Source of the DNA: Melioribacteraceae bacterium | GTDB lineage: Bacteria; Bacteroidota; Ignavibacteria; Ignavibacteriales; Melioribacteraceae | DNA length: 8,767 bases | Direction of reading: 5' to 3' | NCBI GenBank assembly: GCA_027036655.1 | Contig: JALWEC010000365.1 | Location: 1-8,767 of the forward strand | Shown here: positions 1 to 5,368 of the stretch, one piece after another | Numbering within the stretch: the stretch's first letter is position 1 | How the letters are laid out: each line of letters opens with the position of its first letter | Position numbers and translations under genes: made by a program | The notes under the pieces: model-generated | Seen by the model: the letters and a program-made list of their open reading frames with translations, nothing else | What the model was told of the DNA's origin: nothing | Databases searched by the model: none

Positions 1-30
1 TTCGCCTAACGGCTCAACTCAGAATGACAA
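1..30. repeat. End of a dispersed intergenic repeat (TCATTCTGAGT type)
   Basis: Bases 17-29 read ACTCAGAATGACA, which is TGTCATTCTGAGT on the other strand. This matches 11 of 13 bases of TGTCATATTGAGT at 7841-7853, the left end of a longer element in this same window, and its first seven bases (ACTCAGA) resemble that element's right end (ACTCAGT at 7921-7927). Repeats with a TGTCATTCTGAG terminus are, from memory, common between genes in many bacteria. Here only one end is visible and the rest lies outside the window. It is non-coding and lies downstream of the FKBP gene terminator. Confidence 0.45.
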
Positions 31-47
31 CATAGGATTAGATTTTA

Positions 48-122
48 CGTTTGACGTTTCTCGTCTTACGTCTCAACGTCTTGCGTCTCAACGTCTTGCG
101 TTTTACGTCTCACGTTTTACGT
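48..122. repeat. Degenerate heptanucleotide tandem repeat, unit CGTYTYR
   Basis: The trinucleotide CGT starts at 48, 55, 62, 69, 77, 84, 92, 99, 106, 113 and 120, that is every 7 bases with two 8-base steps. Units read CGTTTGA, CGTTTCT, CGTCTTA, CGTCTCAA, CGTCTTG and so on. A higher-order 15-base unit (CGTCTT-A/G-CGTCTCAA) occurs at 62-76 and 77-91 with one mismatch and begins again at 92. There is no open frame of note. The array lies just past the FKBP gene terminator, whose A-tract it abuts. It resembles in form the short heptameric tandem repeats known from some cyanobacterial intergenic regions; function unknown. Confidence 0.85.
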
Positions 123-152
123 AAAAAAAAAAGCCCTTAAAATTAAGAGCTT
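123..152 (-). terminator. Intrinsic terminator of the six-gene operon
   Basis: On the minus strand AAGCTCTTAA (152-143) pairs with TTAAGGGCTT (140-131) through 10 positions including one G-U pair. A run of about ten U residues follows (132-123). The two-base gap means the innermost A-U pairs probably open to form the loop. It begins 26 bases after the FKBP stop codon, as expected for the 3' end of the operon. Confidence 0.85.
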
Positions 153-178
153 GGAATTGTAGCGATTAAGAGAAAATC

Positions 179-643
179 TTAGTGAACGTGACCGTGTGAA
201 ATCTCTTCGTCGGTTGCGTTGCGGATATCCATAACTTCAACGTCAAAAGTTAAGCGAACGCCCGCCAAATCATGGTTTGCGTCGATAGTAATTTTCTCTT
301 CGCCAACATTTGTTACGGTTACAACATAAGTTGAGCCGTCGGGAGCCTGAGCGTTAAACTGCATTCCGGGCTGAATATCTTCAACGCCCTGAAACGCTTC
401 GCGCGGAACTTCCTGAACGAGATCGTCGCGTCTTTCGCCGTATGCTTCCGCCGGTTCGATTACTACGTGGAGTTTGTCCCCGACCTTTTTCCCGAGCAGT
501 TCTTTCTCGAGTCCTTCAATCAGGTTTTTGTTGCCGTGTAAATACTTTAAGGGATTTTTCCCGACGGACGAATCGAGAACTTGTCCTTCGTCGTTTGTTA
601 AAGTGTAATGTATTGTAACCACTTTGTTTTTTTCTACTTCCAT
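179..643 (-). CDS. slyD: SlyD-like FKBP-type peptidyl-prolyl cis-trans isomerase
   Basis: Predicted cytoplasmic prolyl isomerase and folding chaperone of 154 residues. An FKBP half-domain covers roughly residues 1-70 (VTIHYTLTNDEGQVLDSS, then GLEKELLGKKVGD and EPAEAYGE). A chaperone 'insert-in-flap' domain follows at about 71-122. The chain then returns to the FKBP fold with the hallmark NHDLAGVRLTFDVEV at 123-137. This order is typical of SlyD rather than of single-domain FKBPs. The long histidine/cysteine metal-binding tail of E. coli SlyD is almost absent: only H150, H152 and H154 remain in the last five residues, so any nickel role is doubtful. There is no signal peptide. The ATG is preceded by AAGGAG (654-649) five bases upstream. 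It is the last gene of the operon, 30 bases after the sirtuin, and with its own strong ribosome binding site may be translated independently of it. Confidence 0.93.
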   Translation of the reverse strand: MEVEKNKVVTIHYTLTNDEGQVLDSSVGKNPLKYLHGNKNLIEGLEKELLGKKVGDKLHVVIEPAEAYGERRDDLVQEVPREAFQGVEDIQPGMQFNAQAPDGSTYVVTVTNVGEEKITIDANHDLAGVRLTFDVEVMDIRNATDEEISHGHVH

Positions 644-648
644 TTTTT

Positions 649-654
649 CTCCTT
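649..654 (-). promoter_or_regulatory. Strong Shine-Dalgarno of the FKBP gene
   Basis: AAGGAG on the minus strand, five bases before the ATG at 643. It is the best ribosome binding site in the operon and lies in the only intergenic gap longer than six bases, consistent with independent, high translation of the chaperone gene. Confidence 0.75.
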
Positions 655-673
655 AGAACAGAACTTAATTCTA

Positions 674-1423
674 TTAAGCCGTTCCTTTTATGTTTTTTAT
701 TTCAGTTAATAAACTTGGTAAAATTTCTCCGGATTTTCCTAACAGTGTAATATCTGCTATTTCACTTAAATCGGTTTTATCAATATTTATCTCGACAATA
801 TACGCTCCGGCGCGTTTGGCTGTTTCGGGAATTGAAGCGGCGGGATAAACCAACGCCGAAGTCCCGACAACAAAACAGACTTCGCAGCTTCCGGCTTTAA
901 TTCCGGCGCGCTGAAAAACTTCAAAGGGAAGCTGTTCGCCAAACCAAACCACGCCCGGTCTGATAAAACCGCCGCACTCATCACAAACAGGAACATTATT
1001 TTTATCTTTAAAAGTAACAAAATCAAATCTTTTCCCGCAACCGGAGCAAAAGTTTTTTTCAATATTTCCGTGAAGTTCCAAAACAGACGAACTTCCGGCG
1101 CGGTTGTGTAAATTATCAACATTTTGAGTAGCTACGGTTACAGACTGAAAAAACTTTTCGAATTCGGCTATCGCAATGTGCCCGGCATTTGGCTGCGCGT
1201 TTCTCACGATTTCTCTTCGGTATTCGTACCATTGCCAAACAAGATCCGGATTTCGTTCAAACGCTTCCGGCGTAGCCAAGTCGGAAGCTCTATATTTTTT
1301 CCACAATCCTCCCGAACCGCGAAATGTTTCGATTCCGCTCTCAGCCGAAATTCCGGCGCCGGTAAAAAATAAAATATTTTGAGCCGATAAGAGTTTGCTT
1401 ATCAGCTCATCGGGAAATTGCAT
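674..1423 (-). CDS. cobB: Sir2-family NAD-dependent protein deacylase (CobB-like)
   Basis: Predicted sirtuin of 249 residues, which removes acyl groups from protein lysines using NAD+ and releases nicotinamide and O-acyl-ADP-ribose. The NAD-binding GAGISAESGIETFRG lies at 22-36. TQNVDNLH is at 99-106, the catalytic base is H118 in the LHGN motif, and four zinc-binding cysteines sit at C126, C129, C147 and C150. A second NAD contact, VGTSALVYPAA, follows. Y66 and R69 form the Y-x-x-R pair that in SIRT5 and E. coli CobB contacts acidic acyl groups, so desuccinylase/demalonylase activity is plausible besides deacetylation. There is no signal peptide, so it is cytoplasmic. The ATG directly follows the TAA of the upstream TPR gene with no clear Shine-Dalgarno, which suggests translational coupling. 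Confidence 0.95.
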   Translation of the reverse strand: MQFPDELISKLLSAQNILFFTGAGISAESGIETFRGSGGLWKKYRASDLATPEAFERNPDLVWQWYEYRREIVRNAQPNAGHIAIAEFEKFFQSVTVATQNVDNLHNRAGSSSVLELHGNIEKNFCSGCGKRFDFVTFKDKNNVPVCDECGGFIRPGVVWFGEQLPFEVFQRAGIKAGSCEVCFVVGTSALVYPAASIPETAKRAGAYIVEINIDKTDLSEIADITLLGKSGEILPSLLTEIKNIKGTA

Positions 1424-2194
1424 TTATAATTCTTCGTTAACTTCCTTAAGTAGTTTTTTCGCTTCCTCTTTTAATTTAGGATCGTCAACATCCTTGTTGG
1501 GAACGGTTAGAGCTTTTTCAAGAAGCTGTTTTGCCTTTTCGTAATTGTCGTTGCGCATTTCGGCTTTTGCGTAATCAACGTAAAACATAACAAAATTGGG
1601 ATATAAATCAATTGCCTTCTGATATTCCTTAAGCGCCACTTCCAAATCCGCCCAGCCCAAACCTAAAACGGAGCGAGCGGGTTTCCATTTTTCGCTGACT
1701 TTGGCGTGCGTTCTTCCGAGCACATAATGCGCGACCGCCTGAACATAGTTGCCGCCGTTGCCAAGCTGAATTGCTTTTTTCAAATCGGCGCGCGCTGCGT
1801 TTACAATTCCGCCTACCGAAAAAACTCCTTTGGAGAGCGCGATTTTTCCGTTCGCTATTGCGCGTCTGAGATAAGTTACCGCTTGATCGGGACCCGCTTT
1901 AACCGCTTGATCCGCCAGCGCAAATGCTTTTTCGTAAATCGCTTCCCGTTTATCGTCATCCTTTGTCGCGTTGCCGATATAGATATTTTCGCGGCTTAAT
2001 CTCCATAAAACTTTCCAATTGTTCGGGAATTTCTGATTCGCTTTTTCCAGTACGGTAACGGCTTCGTTGAACTTAAAAGCGTCGCTCAGCGAATCTGCTT
2101 TGGCAAGATAGGATTCCAAGTCTTGAGCAAAATTTACAGATGAAAATAATCCTATTATTAAAGCTGTTAGAAATAATGAAGTTAATTTTTTCAT
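1424..2194 (-). CDS. Exported TPR-repeat protein
   Basis: 256 residues. Residues 1-23 form a Sec signal peptide: KK at the N-terminus, hydrophobic LFLTALIIGLFSSV, and a likely cleavage after A23 (NFA/QD). The mature protein should be periplasmic, and no lipobox cysteine is seen. The rest is helical with tetratricopeptide-like units: clearest at about 28-60 (ADSLSDAFKFNEAVTVLEKA...FPNN), about 86-120, and a pair at about 185-232 (ALKEYQKAIDLYPN and NDNYEKAKQLLEKAL). A highly charged C-terminus ends in EEL. TPR domains mediate protein-protein contacts; the partner is unknown. The ATG overlaps the previous gene's TAA by one base (TAATG), and its ribosome binding site GAGGAG lies within the end of that gene. 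It is the only exported product in the operon. No enzymatic motif was found. Confidence 0.85.
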   Translation of the reverse strand: MKKLTSLFLTALIIGLFSSVNFAQDLESYLAKADSLSDAFKFNEAVTVLEKANQKFPNNWKVLWRLSRENIYIGNATKDDDKREAIYEKAFALADQAVKAGPDQAVTYLRRAIANGKIALSKGVFSVGGIVNAARADLKKAIQLGNGGNYVQAVAHYVLGRTHAKVSEKWKPARSVLGLGWADLEVALKEYQKAIDLYPNFVMFYVDYAKAEMRNDNYEKAKQLLEKALTVPNKDVDDPKLKEEAKKLLKEVNEEL

Positions 2195-3150
2195 TATTGC
2201 TCCTCTTTTTTATTGTTTGGAATATAAAGGTCTGTTTCGGCAAGACGGATAAAGTTTGTCCATGATGACGAACCTCCCGCTTGCGATTTTATCACATTGT
2301 TGTAGGCGTTTGCTTTAGCGCTCAGCTCGTCGGAATGATAAAGAATAATCGCTTCAAGCGTTTTCGGCACAACGGGCGAAGCGAACTCCAGCTTTCCCTG
2401 ATGGCTTAAAATTAAATGCTCAAGCTGGTTTTTCAAATCTTCGGGAAATTCCGGAATTTTTTCAATCGTTTTTTCAACTTCCATTGCCGCGATTACAATA
2501 TGTCCGAGAAGCTTTCCTTTGTCGGTGTAGCCGAAATCAGCCGAATCGGAAAGCTCTTCGGTTTTCCCGAAATCGTGCAGTAACGCGCCGCTTACAAGTA
2601 AGTCCCGATTTACTTCCTTATGAAAAGAAGCCGTTAACTCGCAAAGTTTAACAATCTCCAACGTGTGCTCGAGAAGTCCATGAATATATGCATGATGCCA
2701 GGCTTTGCCGGCGGGAACATTCGAGAATTTCTTTAACTTTTCGCCGGAGAAAATCATCGTCAGAAGTTTATTTAAAAAGGGATTTTTTACCGAGTCGATA
2801 ACGCCTTTTAATTCCACCATCATTTCGTCAAAGTCTCTTTCGGAAACCTTATAGAATTGTGAAACATCAACATTATCGGCTTCTTCGGCTTTCCGTATCC
2901 TTTCAACGGTCAATTGCTTTTGCCCTTGGTATTCCGAAACTTTTCCCTGTATTTTAATTATGTCGCCCGCGCTGAATTTATGCTTATCTTTGTTAAAATC
3001 CCACAGCTTTGCCGAAATATTTCCGCTGTCGTCCGAGAGCGTCATATCGAGATATGTTTTTCCCGTTCGCGCGGTTTTTTCGGTAACGCTTCCGAGAAGA
3101 TAAAAGCCGGTTACGGTTTGGTTTGTAGTCAGTGTTTTTATCTTAGGCAT
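2194..3150 (-). CDS. yhaM: YhaM-like 3'-5' exoribonuclease (OB-fold plus HD domain)
   Basis: 318 residues, close to the roughly 314 of Bacillus YhaM. An N-terminal nucleic-acid-binding OB fold spans about 10-88 (TGFYLLGSVTEKTARTGKTY, DDSGNISAKLWD, GDIIKIQGKVSEYQGQKQL). An HD metal-dependent phosphohydrolase domain spans about 150-310. Likely metal ligands and motifs are HGLLEHT (157-163), H192-D193 in LLHDFGK, H217 in LLGH, H250 in ILSHQG, and D274 in YHSDEL. Most relatives have HHG where this protein has HQG at 250-252. The family degrades RNA from the 3' end and also processes single-stranded DNA in some species; activity here is inferred from domain order. Its TAA lies one base before NusG-like... 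rather, its ATG follows the antiterminator's stop by one base (TAATATG), and its own stop overlaps the TPR gene start. Confidence 0.9.
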   Translation of the reverse strand: MPKIKTLTTNQTVTGFYLLGSVTEKTARTGKTYLDMTLSDDSGNISAKLWDFNKDKHKFSAGDIIKIQGKVSEYQGQKQLTVERIRKAEEADNVDVSQFYKVSERDFDEMMVELKGVIDSVKNPFLNKLLTMIFSGEKLKKFSNVPAGKAWHHAYIHGLLEHTLEIVKLCELTASFHKEVNRDLLVSGALLHDFGKTEELSDSADFGYTDKGKLLGHIVIAAMEVEKTIEKIPEFPEDLKNQLEHLILSHQGKLEFASPVVPKTLEAIILYHSDELSAKANAYNNVIKSQAGGSSSWTNFIRLAETDLYIPNNKKEEQ

Positions 3151-3151
3151 A

Positions 3152-3670
3152 TTAAACCGCCTTTAATATTTCAATATCTTTAACGGGCAGTTTGGCGATA
3201 ACGCTTCTATTTAAAATATCCAAAGAAACGGCGACATATTTTTCATTATTTCCGGTCGAGTAAATAACGCCTTCAACTCCGGCAAAAGGTCCGTCGGTTA
3301 TCTTTATGCGAACGCCCTCTTTAATTCCTTCGACGATTTTAACTTCCTCGTTTCCTTCAAGCATTCTGCGCACGCCTTCAATTTGCCAATCGGGAACATG
3401 CGCAGGTTTGCCATTATAAAAAACAGTTGTAACAATGGACTTACTCTGCACTATCCGTAGTCTTTCGGCTTCGTTGCAGTAAGCAAAAATATAGCTTTTA
3501 AAAAGAGGCTCGGTAACCCGTTTTTTTCTGTCGCTCCATTTTTTCATTACGGTTACAACAGGAAGATAAACCTCGATTCCCATATGCAGAATGTCCGTTC
3601 GCGCCGTAAACTCGTGACGGGGGCGAGTGTAAAAGGCAAGCCAATATTTGTTGTTAACTTCTTTTCTCAT
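3152..3670 (-). CDS. NusG-like transcription antiterminator (UpxY type)
   Basis: 172 residues. A NusG N-terminal (NGN) domain covers about 8-107: it opens with YWLAFYTRPRHE at 9-20 and carries RVTEPLFKSYIFAY at 51-64, the typical EPLF-x-x-Y-x-F signature. A KOW motif follows at about 118-136 (EGVRIKITDGPFAGVEGVI). NGN domains bind the RNA polymerase clamp and reduce pausing or termination; KOW contacts partner factors. The housekeeping nusG normally lies with secE and ribosomal protein genes, so this is a specialised paralogue resembling UpxY proteins, which in Bacteroidota usually head capsule operons. Here no polysaccharide gene is in view. Its Shine-Dalgarno AAGGA overlaps the kinase stop codon six bases upstream. 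Its targets may include this operon; that is inference. Confidence 0.9.
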   Translation of the reverse strand: MRKEVNNKYWLAFYTRPRHEFTARTDILHMGIEVYLPVVTVMKKWSDRKKRVTEPLFKSYIFAYCNEAERLRIVQSKSIVTTVFYNGKPAHVPDWQIEGVRRMLEGNEEVKIVEGIKEGVRIKITDGPFAGVEGVIYSTGNNEKYVAVSLDILNRSVIAKLPVKDIEILKAV

Positions 3671-3676
3671 ATTTCC

Positions 3677-5206
3677 TTAAGCAAAATTATTTATTTCTTC
3701 GATTAATAACTCTTTTTTTATCGGTTTTGATAAAAGGGAATGAATTCCCAGTTTATTATATTTTTCCTTCGTTTCATCGTCCTGATCTCCGGTTATAACA
3801 ATAACCGGAATATTTTTTAAAAGTGAGTTTTTCTGAAATACTTCAATCATCTGAGCGCCGTTCATCAAAGGCATATCGTTATCGGTAATTATAACGGACG
3901 GAATTTTTTCATTGGTTAAATTCAAAGCTTCAAAACCGTTTTCGGCTACCATTATTTCGGAATCTTGAAAATTTGAGGCGATAATATTTTTGTACAGCTT
4001 TAATGTTTGAGGGTCGTCGTCCACTATCATAAAAATTTGTTTCGCTTCGGGGACCGTAAAATGAAACTCGCTTCCTTTTCCAAGCTCGGAGTAAAACCAG
4101 ATTTCGCCCTTATGTTTTTCAACAATTTCTTTTACAAGCATCAGCCCGAGTCCGCTTCCCTTTTCCCCTTCGGTGCCGTCGGTAGAAAATTTTTCTTCAA
4201 GTTTGAACAACTTACTCTGATCCTTTTCCTCAATACCGATTCCTTCATCTTTAACAACAAGTTCAACCATCTCTTTTCCGAATTTACCCGCGGTTACGGT
4301 GATTGTTTTTTCGGGAGGAGTAAATTTAATCGCGTTGTTAACAAGATTTGAGATTACTCTCTCAATCAATTTGGAGTCGGCAAAGAAGTACAAATCATCC
4401 TGAATATCAGTGATTATCTCGACGCCCTTCCGTACAGCCAATCCTGTAAGCGCCGAAATTGCATTAGAAACAACCATCCTGACGTTAAGCCGTACCGGCT
4501 CGATTACGATTTTGCCTAACTGTAATCTGGACCAATCCAGCAAGTGGTTTACAAGCTCCAACTGCGTCTCCGACGCTTTATGAATATAGCGGAGATATTC
4601 TTCCTTCTCCTCGTCGGGTAAGTCAGGTTCGTTTAGCAGTATTTCAGCAAAGCCAAGCAGACTTGTAAAGGGGGAGCGCAAATCGTGAGAGACGATAGAA
4701 ATAAATTTGTCTTTTGCGTTGTTCAGATATTCAATCCGGGAATACTTTGCAAGCAAATCTTTTTCCCGTTCTTTATAGATTGTAACGTCCCTTAAAAGAC
4801 GCTCGTACCAAATTTTTTCATCCTCGCTATGTACCTTAATATTTTCCTCAATCCAAACAATTTTTCTTGTTTTATGCAGAACTCTGAACGTGTGATATGT
4901 TGTTCCTTCAGGATTGTTCCGTGAAATATCAAAATACGTACGCTTGTAGCTTTCCAAATCGTCTTCGTGAATAATTGATAATATCCCGCCCGGCATTGAA
5001 TTTAACTCTTCGGGAGAATAACCGGTAACATTAACTACGGCTCCGTAAAACTTTTCCGGTTCCTCTCGGGAATTGTTGGAAATCATAATAAAAAAATCAT
5101 CAAAATAACCGGAACGTTCTTCAAAAAACTTTTTCAGAACGATCTCATCTCCCGTTTTTATCTCGGAGACAAAACTTTCGGGACGGTTATTTTTACTGCC
5201 TTCCAT
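3677..5206 (-). CDS. Cytoplasmic PAS-containing hybrid histidine kinase with C-terminal receiver
   Basis: 509 residues without membrane segments. A PAS sensor with a PAC-like end spans about 35-145 (ISNNSREEPEKFYGAVVNVTGYSPEEL... then TFRVLHKTRKIVWIEENI). HisKA covers about 164-230 with phosphoacceptor H174 in SHDLRSP. The HATPase domain covers about 275-386, with N-box NLVNNAIKF (287-295), G1 DEGIGI (320-325) and G2 GSGLGL (350-355). The receiver spans about 391-505: acidic triad D396-D398, phosphoacceptor D442 in TDNDMP, T472 and K494. All key residues are present, so both kinase and receiver should be active. No DNA-binding output is attached or nearby; the receiver may be an autoregulatory or phosphorelay module. 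It is the first gene of the operon, 6 bases before the antiterminator. The start has only a weak GGAAAG ribosome site three bases upstream; no better downstream start is evident. Confidence 0.94.
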   Translation of the reverse strand: MEGSKNNRPESFVSEIKTGDEIVLKKFFEERSGYFDDFFIMISNNSREEPEKFYGAVVNVTGYSPEELNSMPGGILSIIHEDDLESYKRTYFDISRNNPEGTTYHTFRVLHKTRKIVWIEENIKVHSEDEKIWYERLLRDVTIYKEREKDLLAKYSRIEYLNNAKDKFISIVSHDLRSPFTSLLGFAEILLNEPDLPDEEKEEYLRYIHKASETQLELVNHLLDWSRLQLGKIVIEPVRLNVRMVVSNAISALTGLAVRKGVEIITDIQDDLYFFADSKLIERVISNLVNNAIKFTPPEKTITVTAGKFGKEMVELVVKDEGIGIEEKDQSKLFKLEEKFSTDGTEGEKGSGLGLMLVKEIVEKHKGEIWFYSELGKGSEFHFTVPEAKQIFMIVDDDPQTLKLYKNIIASNFQDSEIMVAENGFEALNLTNEKIPSVIITDNDMPLMNGAQMIEVFQKNSLLKNIPVIVITGDQDDETKEKYNKLGIHSLLSKPIKKELLIEEINNFA

Positions 5207-5265
5207 ACACTTTCCGATTATTTCCCAAAATGATTACTATTAGAATAATTTCAATTTAAAGCATT

Positions 5266-5294
5266 AATATAATCATTTGCATCTATTATGCAAA
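5266..5294 (-). promoter_or_regulatory. Predicted sigma70-like promoter of the kinase operon
   Basis: On the minus strand TTTGCA (5294-5289, 4 of 6 to TTGACA) is separated by exactly 17 bases from TATATT (5271-5266, 5 of 6 to TATAAT). A start near 5259 would give a leader of about 50 bases before the kinase ATG at 5206. It lies right after the terminator of the symporter unit, where a new promoter is needed. I saw no convincing TAnnTTTG Bacteroidota-type element here. Prediction by eye only. Confidence 0.5.
5276..5294. promoter_or_regulatory. Perfect 7+7 palindrome overlapping the promoter, candidate operator
   Basis: TTTGCAT (5276-5282), spacer CTATT, ATGCAAA (5288-5294) are perfect inverted arms 12 bases centre to centre. 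They cover the predicted -35 hexamer and most of the spacer of the kinase operon promoter. A dimeric repressor bound here would block RNA polymerase. The adjacent GCAAACGCTGCAAAC (5290-5304) repeats one half-site directly. No regulator gene in the window is an obvious partner. Confidence 0.45.
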
Positions 5295-5315
5295 CGCTGC
5301 AAACACACTCAAACA

Positions 5316-5345
5316 AAAAAGGGAATCCGAAGGGATTCCCTTTTT
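5316..5345 (-). terminator. Intrinsic terminator after the symporter gene
   Basis: Perfect inverted repeat: AAAAAGGGAATCC at 5316-5328 and its complement at 5333-5345, a 13-bp stem (8 bp without the A-U pairs) with a four-base loop. On the minus strand the stem is followed by a T run and TTTTTTG. It begins 23 bases after the symporter stop (TAG at 5371-5369). Because both sides carry A/T runs it could act in both directions, but no plus-strand gene needs it. Confidence 0.92.
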
Positions 5346-5368
5346 CAAATAATAAGACTCCGGAAAAA

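Noticed and set aside
48..122. CRISPR array
   Set aside because: The units are 7-8 bases with no unique spacers of about 30 bases, and no cas gene is present.
787..1372. Open frames overlapping the sirtuin gene on both strands
   Set aside because: The sirtuin frame holds every catalytic motif; the others are frame shadows.
4007..4351. Plus-strand open frame of 114 codons inside the kinase gene
   Set aside because: It is the antisense shadow of the well-conserved HATPase/receiver region, with low-complexity Phe/Asn-rich translation and no family motif.
5316..5345. Hairpin as a riboswitch or attenuator in the kinase leader
   Set aside because: It lies upstream of the predicted promoter and directly follows the symporter stop, with a U-tract in the symporter's reading direction; a plain terminator explains it.
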